DNA from: Bacillota bacterium
GTDB taxonomy: Bacteria > Bacillota > Clostridia > Lachnospirales > Lachnospiraceae
Direction: 5' to 3'
DNA length: 6,918 bases
Assembly (NCBI GenBank): GCA_023424995.1
Contig: JAFADH010000264.1
Span: forward strand, 1-6,918
The notes beneath the pieces are model-generated. The model searched no databases, was not told where the DNA came from, and saw nothing but the letters and a program-made list of their open reading frames with translations. Positions 1 through 5,590 of this stretch are shown piece after piece; positions within the stretch are counted from its first letter, which is position 1; each line of letters begins with the position of its first letter. Made by a program: the position numbers and the translations under genes.

Positions 1-159
1 CTATGTTCCTGTAATCAGATGCACGGCGCATAGCGAAGTGCTTTTATCAGTAGTTAGAATACAATTTCTTGGATTACTTAGATTACAGGTGCTATGTTCC
101 TGTAATCACATGCATGGCGCATAACAAAGCGCCTTTTATCAGTAGTTGGAATACAACTT
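1..159. repeat. Two direct copies of a 91-bp-period intergenic repeat
   Basis: Copy 1 (1-67) and copy 2 (92-158/159) both begin CTATGTTCCTGTAATC and both continue through GGCGCATA and TTTTATCAGTAGTT. They differ at roughly eight positions, including one inserted base. The 71-91 linker contains GATTACTTAGATTAC. Its GATTACAGG (81-89) pairs perfectly with CCTGTAATC (99-107), which gives a 9-bp hairpin with a 9-base loop across the junction. Copy 1 probably had the same left arm beyond the window edge. No open reading frame of note crosses this stretch. It could be an intergenic repeat family, a small non-autonomous element remnant, or the structured 3' end of a gene outside the window. Confidence 0.75.
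116..137 (+). terminator. Terminator-like hairpin in repeat copy 2
   Basis: GGCGC (116-120) pairs with GCGCC (129-133) around an 8-base loop and is followed directly by TTTT (134-137). Copy 1 has the corresponding GGCGC...GTGC then TTTT, so the hairpin-plus-T arrangement is kept with a weaker, wobble-paired stem. If it is functional, it would stop rightward transcription from a gene left of the window. The stem is short, so confidence is limited. Confidence 0.4.
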
Positions 160-332
160 TTAACAACTTACATTATGTGCATATTGCTAGTAAATACATT
201 ACATTATATATGCATATTTGTCAATTAAATAATAAATATTAATATAAATTTTAGTTTTTTGATTAGTTTGTAATTTTATATTACAAATAACATTCATGAA
301 AACCGTCCGGAATTTCATATATGGGATGCCAT
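160..332. other. AT-rich intergenic region, no gene seen
   Basis: This stretch lies between the repeats and the stop codon of the minus-strand regulator. It holds an imperfect direct repeat, TTACATTATGTGCATATT (168-185) against TTACATTATATATGCATATT (199-218). It also holds a perfect 8-bp AT-rich dyad, TTTGTAAT (267-274) and ATTACAAA (280-287). Neither arm of the dyad is followed by a convincing T-run on the relevant strand, so no clear terminator for the minus-strand gene can be named. No coding sequence is visible. Confidence 0.6.
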
Positions 333-1097
333 TTATATTGGTTCCTTATCCTTTTTAATATATTCATTCGGCGCTGTTCCATAATGCTTCTTAAACACCC
401 TGGAAAAATAACGGGGGTCATAGAAACCTGACATTAATGCAATCTCGGATATTGTCATTTTATTATAAGCCTGCTGGGATAATAATTTTTCCGCATAATC
501 CATCCTTAGATCCGTGATAAAAGAAGAAGGGGATTTGCCTGTTTCCTTTTTAAAGCATCTTCTGAAATAATCCGTATTGTAAGAGACATTGCCCATGGCG
601 TCTCCTATCTTGAATTCCGGATTCATAAAATTCTCAATTAATGTATTTTTCAGATTCTCAACAGATTCGTTATGATCCTTATAAGCACTCCAGCTAATAA
701 GCACCTGATTCATGGTCTCTGCAAGGGAGCCAAGCACCGCCTTATAGTTGCCGCTTTTTTTATAAAATGTCCTGAGTGCCAGGAACATCAACGCCTCAAA
801 GCTTTTCTCCTCTTCATCCGTGAATAGTGATACTTCCCCGCTCTGGGGAGGTATCAGTCCATCTACCTGAACAAAAATATCCGTAAACGGATCGTCTGAA
901 TACTTACTGTGTACAGCTCCCGGCGGATGACAGATGATACTGCCCGGAAAAAAATTATATTCCCTGCCGTTAATTACGGTTACCCCGTTTCCTTCCAGGT
1001 TCAACACGATTTCCCAGGTATCATGCTGATGCGGGGATGCTCTCCTCAAAGCCTTTGGTGACATGCCGACCAATTCGATTCTCATATTAATACCCAT
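333..1097 (-). CDS. AraC-family transcriptional regulator (cupin sensor plus AraC HTH)
   Basis: A 254-residue cytoplasmic DNA-binding regulator. The N-terminal part (about 20-75) looks like a cupin sugar-sensing domain, with HQHDTWEI at 23-30, a turn at NGREYNFFPGS and a second histidine in PGAVH (His63). The C-terminal part is a typical AraC double helix-turn-helix: first HTH about 163-187 (ending YFRRCFKKETG), second about 214-240 (ISEIALMSGF, then YFSRVFKKHYG). The chosen ATG has AGGATGG upstream with 7 bases of spacing. An in-frame ATG at codon 5 (position 1085) is a possible alternative. It is transcribed divergently from the dehydrogenase-allose operon across a 414-bp gap, which is the usual arrangement for a local activator. 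The operon as target, and a sugar or derivative as effector, are inferences from position. Confidence 0.95.
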   Translation of the reverse strand: MGINMRIELVGMSPKALRRASPHQHDTWEIVLNLEGNGVTVINGREYNFFPGSIICHPPGAVHSKYSDDPFTDIFVQVDGLIPPQSGEVSLFTDEEEKSFEALMFLALRTFYKKSGNYKAVLGSLAETMNQVLISWSAYKDHNESVENLKNTLIENFMNPEFKIGDAMGNVSYNTDYFRRCFKKETGKSPSSFITDLRMDYAEKLLSQQAYNKMTISEIALMSGFYDPRYFSRVFKKHYGTAPNEYIKKDKEPI

Positions 1098-1135
1098 TGC
1101 CTTTCCATCCTAAACAGCAGTCTTTGCCGCTTTTG

Positions 1136-1151
1136 ATATTAAGGTTAATAT
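1136..1151. promoter_or_regulatory. Small AT-rich dyad in the AraC leader
   Basis: ATATTAA (1136-1142) and TTAATAT (1145-1151) form a perfect 7-bp inverted repeat around GG. It lies between the candidate minus-strand promoter and the regulator's start codon. A nearby direct repeat, TTTGTC at 1163-1168 and again at 1175-1180, could be regulator half-sites. Both are weak calls in AT-rich DNA. Confidence 0.25.
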
Positions 1152-1204
1152 GAAAAGTCGTTTTTGTCCACCTGTTTGTCGTTCTAATCCTTATTAATCT
1201 CCGT

Positions 1205-1232
1205 TTTATAATGTATAATTTAATTAACTTAA
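1205..1232 (-). promoter_or_regulatory. Candidate promoter for the minus-strand AraC gene
   Basis: Read on the minus strand, TTAAGT (1232-1227) and TATAAA (1210-1205) are separated by 16 bases. Transcription would start near 1198 and give a leader of about 100 bases before the ATG at 1097. The -35 is a poor match, and the whole stretch is AT-rich, so chance similarity is possible. The same DNA read on the plus strand contains two TATAAT hexamers (1207-1212 and 1214-1219) without a recognisable -35. Confidence 0.35.
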
Positions 1233-1264
1233 TTCTGCTGATGATCAGATAATTGCGTGGTTTT

Positions 1265-1282
1265 AAAGTCCTTCAGGACTTT
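1265..1282. promoter_or_regulatory. Short hairpin in divergent region
   Basis: AAAGTCC (1265-1271) and GGACTTT (1276-1282) form a 7-bp stem with a TTCA loop. The plus strand continues as TATCCG after the T-rich arm, so it resembles a weak intrinsic terminator or attenuator. If a promoter lies upstream near the TATAAT boxes at 1207-1219, this hairpin would be the first element of a structured leader. Otherwise it may simply separate the two divergent units. Confidence 0.35.
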
Positions 1283-1345
1283 TATCCGATTATATCCGGC
1301 TTATGCGGCAAAATGAATAAGTCTGAACTGTTACTGTGTTCACTT

Positions 1346-1380
1346 TATTTGCCATGCCAGGCTTTAAACAATGGCAAATA
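1346..1380. promoter_or_regulatory. Perfect 10-bp inverted repeat, candidate operator
   Basis: TATTTGCCAT (1346-1355) and ATGGCAAATA (1371-1380) are exact reverse complements separated by 15 bases. Their centre is about 113 bases upstream of the inferred operon start. The 25-base centre-to-centre spacing between arms would suit a dimeric regulator better than a stable hairpin. The protein that binds it is unknown; either AraC regulator is a candidate. Confidence 0.5.
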
Positions 1381-1401
1381 CCAGCAAACTGTATTTATAA
1401 A

Positions 1402-1428
1402 AGCATGAACATATACCGTGTTCATGCT
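1402..1428. promoter_or_regulatory. Perfect 10-bp inverted repeat next to the operon promoter
   Basis: AGCATGAACA (1402-1411) and TGTTCATGCT (1419-1428) are exact reverse complements around a 7-base spacer. The dyad ends about 12 bases before the expected -35 position of the TATAAT box at 1464-1469 and is centred about 61 bases upstream of the inferred start. That is a typical activator position. It has no T-run on the plus strand. On the minus strand it is followed by TTTATAAAT, so a leftward terminator is a less likely alternative. Confidence 0.55.
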
Positions 1429-1440
1429 CTCCCGCTCCGC

Positions 1441-1469
1441 CGGCATTATCACAGGCAAGCTTGTATAAT
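1441..1469 (+). promoter_or_regulatory. Candidate activator-dependent promoter of the five-gene operon
   Basis: A perfect TATAAT lies at 1464-1469. The hexamer 17 bases upstream (1441-1446, CGGCAT) bears no resemblance to TTGACA. A good -10 with no -35 is typical of promoters that need an activator, and a perfect dyad sits just upstream. Transcription would start near 1476, about 36 bases before the dehydrogenase ATG. Confidence 0.5.
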
Positions 1470-1511
1470 GCTCACTACGTCTATATTAAATTATGAAATG
1501 GAGGTATTCAC

Positions 1512-2462
1512 ATGAAGAAATTAATTATGGAAGGTCCCGGAAAAAGCGTAATAGCCGATGTACCAGATCTGGTGCCGAATGACGACCAGGTGCTTGTGAA
1601 GGTGAAGTACTGCGGTATCTGTATGTCGGAGCATTATGACTGGTCTACCGCTGAAAAAGGGAAGGTCTTCGGTCATGAGCCCATGGGCACCGTCGCAGCA
1701 GTCGGTAAAAACGTGGAAGGCTTCAAAACCGGGGACCGGGTATCGGGACTGGCCTGGGAAGGCTTCGCGGAATATGTGCTTTTTGAAAAAAGCAATATTG
1801 TCCATATCCCAGATAATCTGGCCGATGAGGATGCGGTGGCGGAACCTCTGTCCTGCCTGGTCAGTGCAGCCAGCAAGCTCCCGGTAAAGGTTCCGGGAGA
1901 GACCGTTGCTGTGGTGGGCACCGGTTATATGGGACTGGGTATGATATCCCTGCTCAGGATAAAGGGCGCCGGAAAGATCGTTGCCGTTGACATACGGCCC
2001 AAAGCCCTGGAAGATGCATTGAAATACGGTGCGGATGAAGCCTATCTCCCTTCCGGGATACCGGATCAATATCTGGCACCCCTGAGTAATATTAATCAGG
2101 GCGGACTTTCCCTTGTTTCCGAGTGGGGAGAAACCAACGAATCCCTTCATACCGCCATTGAAATGACCAAAATTGACGGATGTCTGGGAATCGGCTCCTA
2201 CCATACCGGCGGCCGCCGCTTAGTAGATGTCCAGCTTCTCAATGTCAAGGCAGTTGACATGATCAGTACCCATGAGCGCAAAACCGGATTCCAGGTGCAA
2301 TGCTGCAGGAACGCCTTTTATTTATTGTCGAAGGGCCTGTGGAATTATAAAAACCTGCCCACAAAGATCTATAGACTAAGTGAATTTGACCTGGCTCACG
2401 AGGAGCTTGAGAAAAAGGCAAGCGGTGCCGTTAAATTGCTGATTGACTGTACGCGCTGGTAG
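1512..2462 (+). CDS. Zinc-dependent MDR (alcohol/polyol) dehydrogenase
   Basis: A 316-residue medium-chain dehydrogenase that probably oxidises or reduces a sugar or polyol hydroxyl with NAD(H). Catalytic zinc ligands are visible: Cys37 in CGICMSEHYDW, His55-Glu56 in FGHEPMG, and Glu111 in EPLSC, as in sorbitol-dehydrogenase relatives. The Rossmann motif GTGYMGLG is at 136-143, and Asp160 in VAVDIR suggests NAD rather than NADP. The four-cysteine structural-zinc lobe is missing: residues 80-100 contain no cysteine, which explains the length below the usual 340-350. A conserved-looking C-terminal stretch is GSYHTGG and STHERK (about 228-257). The start has GGAGG with 7 bases of spacing. It is the first gene of the operon, 14 bases before the next. 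The substrate is unknown; a polyol such as allitol or a keto-sugar is a guess from context. Confidence 0.93.
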   Translation: MKKLIMEGPGKSVIADVPDLVPNDDQVLVKVKYCGICMSEHYDWSTAEKGKVFGHEPMGTVAAVGKNVEGFKTGDRVSGLAWEGFAEYVLFEKSNIVHIPDNLADEDAVAEPLSCLVSAASKLPVKVPGETVAVVGTGYMGLGMISLLRIKGAGKIVAVDIRPKALEDALKYGADEAYLPSGIPDQYLAPLSNINQGGLSLVSEWGETNESLHTAIEMTKIDGCLGIGSYHTGGRRLVDVQLLNVKAVDMISTHERKTGFQVQCCRNAFYLLSKGLWNYKNLPTKIYRLSEFDLAHEELEKKASGAVKLLIDCTRW

Positions 2463-2476
2463 AAAGGAGCTGTCCC

Positions 2477-3310
2477 ATGGAAAATTTCAAGTTAGGCTTA
2501 CAGCTTTATACCATAAGGGAGGACATGGAAAAGGACTTTGAAGGCAGCCTTAAGAAAGTAAAGGCTATGGGCTACGACGGGGTGGAATTCGCCGGGCTGT
2601 TCGGCTATAAGTCTGAAGCGGTCAGAAGCCTTCTGGACCATCTGGGCCTTGAAGCCATAAGCGCTCATGTCCCTTATCAGGAGCTGTCGAACAGCCTGGA
2701 AACGGTAATTCAGGATTACGGAACAATCGCCTGCAGCTATATCGCAGTCCCCTACCTGGCAGAAGATGCCCGCCCGGGAAGCCCGGTTTATGACCGGGTG
2801 CTGCAGAATATCGAGCGGTTCGGGAGGATATTGAAGGAGCAGGATATCACCCTTTTATACCATAATCATGATTTTGAATTCCTTCGTCTGGAAAGCGGAA
2901 AATATGCCCTTGACGAGATGTATGACCGCATTCCTGCTTCCTTCTTACAGACCGAGCTGGACACCTGCTGGATCAGCGTAGCCGGGGAAGCTCCCTGGGA
3001 TTATATCCGTAAATACACGGGAAGATGTCCGGTAGTCCATCTGAAGGACTATTATATGAGTAAAAAAGGCAACAAACTCTATGAACTGATCGGACTTAAG
3101 GAAGAAGAAGCCCAAGATGCCGTAACAGGTGACTTTGAATTCAGGCCGGTGGGCTTCGGCCAGCAGGACTTCAAAAAAATTATAAGGGCCGCTGCCGAGA
3201 GCGGTACAAAGTGGCTCATTGTTGAACAGGACCAGTCAGGGGATATGCCGGCTCTTAATGCTGCGCAAAAGAGTCTTGATTATTTAAGGCGTCTCAAGCT
3301 ATGGCAATGA
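2477..3310 (+). CDS. Sugar phosphate isomerase/epimerase (xylose isomerase-like TIM barrel)
   Basis: A 277-residue enzyme of the AP-endonuclease-2 / xylose-isomerase-like TIM-barrel superfamily, which includes IolE, YcjR and the ketose 3-epimerases. Visible landmarks are LGLQLYTIR (6-14), YDGVEFAG (33-40), ISAHVP (61-66), LLYHNHDFEF (126-135), ELDTCW (160-165), VVHLKDY (186-192) and IVEQDQ (248-253). Asp162, His188 and Glu250 match the usual metal-ligand positions. The first ligand, a glutamate in D-allulose/D-tagatose 3-epimerases, is replaced here by the YHNH segment, so it is probably not a standard ketose 3-epimerase. The start is set by AAGGAG seven bases upstream, just after the dehydrogenase stop, so the two genes are probably co-translated. 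A role on a keto-sugar or keto-glycoside made by the neighbouring dehydrogenase is plausible but inferred. There is no signal peptide, so it should be cytoplasmic. Confidence 0.93.
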   Translation: MENFKLGLQLYTIREDMEKDFEGSLKKVKAMGYDGVEFAGLFGYKSEAVRSLLDHLGLEAISAHVPYQELSNSLETVIQDYGTIACSYIAVPYLAEDARPGSPVYDRVLQNIERFGRILKEQDITLLYHNHDFEFLRLESGKYALDEMYDRIPASFLQTELDTCWISVAGEAPWDYIRKYTGRCPVVHLKDYYMSKKGNKLYELIGLKEEEAQDAVTGDFEFRPVGFGQQDFKKIIRAAAESGTKWLIVEQDQSGDMPALNAAQKSLDYLRRLKLWQ

Positions 3311-3409
3311 CACCGGTACAGAATGAATTTCCATATATCATAACAGCTCCATCCTTGGGAAGCATTCTGCCGCCATGAATAAACTGAGTTATTTAACAGG
3401 AGGTTGTGT
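3311..3409 (+). other. Intra-operon spacer with a long-range hairpin
   Basis: This 99-base spacer carries CAGAATG (3319-3325) and CATTCTG (3363-3369), a perfect 7-bp pair, with TTCC (3329-3332) and GGAA (3358-3361) pairing inside it. No T-run follows and no promoter is evident. It may be an mRNA-processing or stability element between the two upstream genes and the allose module. No small ORF with a ribosome binding site was seen. Confidence 0.35.
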
Positions 3410-4060
3410 ATGGAATTACTTCTTTGCCCTTCCATGATGTGTGCCGATATAGGGAATCTGCGGAGCGAAATGAAGCTCCTGGAGGAAGCGGGAGCGGATC
3501 TTTTCCACATTGATGTTATGGACGGCCAATATGTCCCTAATTTCGGCATGGGCAGACAGGATATCGAGTATATCTGCAGAAATGGTAAGATCCCCTCCGA
3601 TATCCACCTGATGATACAAAATCCGAGTAATTATATCGACCTCTTTGCAGCTATGAAGCCGGAGATAATCTACATTCATCCTGAAAGCGATATCCATTGT
3701 GCAAGAACCCTGCAAAGGATAGCCGGTCATGGAATAAAGCCCGGAATCGCCGTCAATCCGGGCACCTCGCTGGAAACTGTGCGGGAGCTGTTATACCTTG
3801 TGGATTATATCATGGTCATGACAGTGAATCCGGGGTTTGCGGGGCAGGATTATCTGGAATATGTAAACAACAAGCTGCTGCGCCTTATGGAATACAAAAA
3901 AGAATTTTCCTTCGATGTAATCGTAGACGGCGCTGTCTCGTTATCAAAAATCAGGGAATTAAAAGAGATCGGAGTAAGAGGCTTTGTTCTCGGAACCAGT
4001 ACCCTGTTTGGCAAGCCGGAGGATTATACGGCCATCTTTGAAAAAATAAAAAAAATATAG
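3410..4060 (+). CDS. alsE: D-allulose-6-phosphate 3-epimerase (AlsE-type, RPE family)
   Basis: A 216-residue TIM-barrel enzyme of the ribulose-phosphate 3-epimerase family, which would convert D-allulose 6-phosphate to D-fructose 6-phosphate. Metal ligands are His33 and Asp35 (FHIDVMDG), His66 (DIHLMI) and Asp173 (IVDGA). Features that favour AlsE over housekeeping Rpe are CPSMMCADI at the start, HPES where Rpe usually has a different residue after His, MTVNPGFAGQ rather than GFGGQ, and LGTSTLFG rather than an AGSAVF-like ending. These match my recollection of E. coli AlsE. The ATG at 3410 is chosen because AGGAGG (3398-3403) ends six bases upstream; a TTG at 3404 abuts that site and cannot be the start. 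RpiB and an AlsK-like kinase follow, which supports the allose role. A general pentose-phosphate epimerase remains possible. Confidence 0.88.
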   Translation: MELLLCPSMMCADIGNLRSEMKLLEEAGADLFHIDVMDGQYVPNFGMGRQDIEYICRNGKIPSDIHLMIQNPSNYIDLFAAMKPEIIYIHPESDIHCARTLQRIAGHGIKPGIAVNPGTSLETVRELLYLVDYIMVMTVNPGFAGQDYLEYVNNKLLRLMEYKKEFSFDVIVDGAVSLSKIRELKEIGVRGFVLGTSTLFGKPEDYTAIFEKIKKI

Positions 4061-4084
4061 ATGCATACGGATGGGGTAAAGTAC

Positions 4085-4129
4085 GGAAGAAAAACATCTG
4101 AACAGGAAATCTGCTTAGGTGTCTTTTCC
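4085..4129 (+). other. Intra-operon hairpin between alsE and rpiB
   Basis: In the 110-base spacer, ACATCTGA (4094-4101) pairs with TTAGGTGT (4115-4122), with two G-U pairs. The stem extends through AAAA/TTTT and GGAA/TTCC with small bulges. The right arm is followed by CTTTTCCTT, so it could act as a partial terminator or as an RNA-stability element that sets the ratio of epimerase to later genes. A more distant pair, CATACGG (4064-4070) with CCGTATG (4144-4150), frames it. Confidence 0.35.
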
Positions 4130-4170
4130 TTAGACATTTGTGCCCGTATGGCGGAGGAACGGAGAAATAT

Positions 4171-4626
4171 ATGAAAATAGGAATCGGCAATGACCATGTA
4201 GCAATTGATATGAAGAACTTTATTGTCAATCATCTTAAGCTATCCGGCCATGAAGTTATTGATTATGGTACAAACGACAGCGGAAGAACCGATTATCCGA
4301 TTTACGGCGAAAGGGTGGCACAGGCCGTTCTCCGGCAGGAAATCGAATTAGGAATCTTAATCTGCGGCACCGGAATAGGAATATCCCTTGCCGCCAATAA
4401 AATGCACGGAATACGTGCCGCAGTATGCAGCGACCCCTACTCTGCCAGGCTTTCCAGGGAGCATAACAATACGAATATTATCTCTTTCGGTTCCAGGGTG
4501 GTGGGAACCGGTCTTGCCGCAATGATCGTAGATGCCTGGCTTACTGCCGGGTTCCAGGGCGGGCGGCACCAAAGAAGGATAGATATGATATCGGATATTG
4601 AGAAGAAACAGCAGGAGCAGGCTTAA
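4171..4626 (+). CDS. rpiB: RpiB: ribose-5-phosphate isomerase B / allose-6-phosphate isomerase
   Basis: A 151-residue protein of the RpiB/LacAB family that interconverts aldose and ketose phosphates. In this context the likely reaction is D-allose 6-phosphate to D-allulose 6-phosphate, a known second activity of E. coli RpiB. Signature residues are Asp8-His9 (GNDH), Cys65 in ICGTGIGIS as the proton-transfer base, His98 in SREHNNTN for ring opening, SFGSRVVG (105-112), and the phosphate-binding GGRH (130-133). Length fits the family (about 149). The ATG at 4171 is preferred: GGAG (4161-4164) lies six bases upstream, and the family N-terminus MKIGIG begins there. An upstream TTG at 4138 would add eleven residues not seen in the family. 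Its stop codon directly precedes the next start, so the kinase is probably translationally coupled. Confidence 0.93.
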   Translation: MKIGIGNDHVAIDMKNFIVNHLKLSGHEVIDYGTNDSGRTDYPIYGERVAQAVLRQEIELGILICGTGIGISLAANKMHGIRAAVCSDPYSARLSREHNNTNIISFGSRVVGTGLAAMIVDAWLTAGFQGGRHQRRIDMISDIEKKQQEQA

Positions 4627-5532
4627 ATGGAAAAGAAGCAGATCATCGGCATTGATGTGGGCGGGACCTACGTCCGCATCGGATTAGTGGATAGAAAGGG
4701 TAATCTGTCCAGACCTCTGATTGAAAAAACCGTAAATATCTTTAAGGATGAAAAGGCGGAAGGACTTTGTACCTTTATCAGGGAATACATAGCGGGAAGT
4801 GCTGCAAAAGAGCAGATCTGTGCCTTATCGGCAGGCTTTCCTTCTACTGTTGATAAAAAGAAAGAAAAGCTCATCTCCACGCCTAATATTCCCGGACTCA
4901 ACGGCCTGGAAATTCACCGGTTATTAAAAGAGTATTTTAATTTTCCTATAATGATCGACAGGGATGTGATCATGCTATTTACCTATGACTTATACCGTAA
5001 TCGGATCAATGATTCCGGTATTGTTATCGGCTGCTATTTCGGTACCGGCATCGGTAATGTGGTATCCGTGGGCGGACACATACTGGAAGGGAGGAACGGT
5101 GTGGCAGGCGAGCTGGGCCACATCCCCGTATACGGCAACAAAAAGGCCTGCGGCTGCGGTAATACAGGCTGCATAGAAACAATCGCTGCAGGACGATACC
5201 TGAGCGGGCTTGCAGAGGCAGAGTTTAACGGTGAATTTATAGGTGATTTATTTAAAAAGCACAGTAAGCATCCGAAGCTGGACTATTTCTTGGATATGGC
5301 CGCTGTCGCTGTGGCAACAGAGGTCAATATTCTGGATCCCGATTATGTAATGATCGGGGGAGGTATCATATCGATGGATGCTTTCCCCATGGAAGAGTTC
5401 ACTAAGAGGATTACAAACTATGTACGAAAACCCCTGCCTGCCGAATCCATACATCTTATCTATACAAAGGATACAAGTGTAAATGGTATCATAGGAGCCG
5501 GTTTATATGGTTTTAAAAAAGCAGGATTATAA
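4627..5532 (+). CDS. alsK: D-allose kinase (AlsK-type ROK-family sugar kinase)
   Basis: A 301-residue ROK kinase that would phosphorylate D-allose with ATP to D-allose 6-phosphate in the cytoplasm. The ATP phosphate loop is DVGGT (10-14). The catalytic base is Asp113 in IDRDV, which resembles the RDV of E. coli AlsK rather than the ENDAN of glucokinases. FGTGIGN (138-144) is followed by NGVAGELGHIPV (157-168). The ROK zinc site is His165 with Cys175, Cys177 and Cys182 (CGCGNTGC), and sugar-binding Glu184 follows. Other AlsK-like stretches are STPNIPGL (84-91), ILDPDYVMIGGG (235-246) and RKPLP (267-271). The ATG begins at the base after the rpiB stop, and its AGGAG (4613-4617) lies inside rpiB, so translation is likely coupled. 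It has no N-terminal DNA-binding domain, so it is a kinase and not a ROK repressor. Specificity for allose over other hexoses is inferred. Confidence 0.9.
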   Translation: MEKKQIIGIDVGGTYVRIGLVDRKGNLSRPLIEKTVNIFKDEKAEGLCTFIREYIAGSAAKEQICALSAGFPSTVDKKKEKLISTPNIPGLNGLEIHRLLKEYFNFPIMIDRDVIMLFTYDLYRNRINDSGIVIGCYFGTGIGNVVSVGGHILEGRNGVAGELGHIPVYGNKKACGCGNTGCIETIAAGRYLSGLAEAEFNGEFIGDLFKKHSKHPKLDYFLDMAAVAVATEVNILDPDYVMIGGGIISMDAFPMEEFTKRITNYVRKPLPAESIHLIYTKDTSVNGIIGAGLYGFKKAGL

Positions 5533-5590
5533 ATTTACCCCGGGGTTATTTCATCTTATAGGAATAGTCCCGGGGTAAATCTGTTTTATT
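5533..5590 (+). terminator. Likely operon terminator immediately after alsK
   Basis: ATTTACCCCGGG (5533-5544) and CCCGGGGTAAAT (5569-5580) are exact reverse complements, a 12-bp GC-rich stem starting one base after the stop codon. The loop is 24 bases, longer than usual, and the T-run (TTTT within CTGTTTTATT) starts a few bases after the stem. Each arm is also self-palindromic (ACCCCGGGGT). It is the best candidate for the operon's 3' end, but it overlaps a tandem repeat that may have another origin. Confidence 0.55.

Noticed and set aside
1..159. CRISPR array
   Set aside because: Only two copies with a long, partly similar period; there are no regular short repeats with unique spacers and no cas genes.
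296..318. ATGAAA/TTTCAT pairing as terminator of the minus-strand AraC gene
   Set aside because: The stem is AT-rich, the interior has mismatches, and no T-run follows on the minus strand.
1313..1408. 31-residue open frame in the divergent region, a possible leader peptide
   Set aside because: No ribosome binding site precedes the ATG, and the frame runs through an inverted repeat that is better explained as a regulatory site.
1098..1511. Catabolite-repression (cre) site
   Set aside because: No sequence in the region gives an acceptable match to the TGNNANCGNTNNCA-type consensus.
1521..2204. Long 227-codon open frame antisense to the dehydrogenase gene
   Set aside because: It mirrors the codon pattern of a well-supported gene, has no recognisable domain, and a composition typical of an antisense shadow.
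3404..3409. TTG start for alsE two codons upstream
   Set aside because: The TTG touches the AGGAGG ribosome binding site, leaving no spacing; the ATG at 3410 has six bases.
4138..4170. Upstream TTG start adding eleven residues to RpiB
   Set aside because: The family N-terminus begins at the ATG at 4171, which has its own GGAG six bases upstream.
4627..5532. ROK-family repressor rather than kinase
   Set aside because: The protein begins at the ATP loop with no N-terminal helix-turn-helix domain, and the catalytic aspartate is present.
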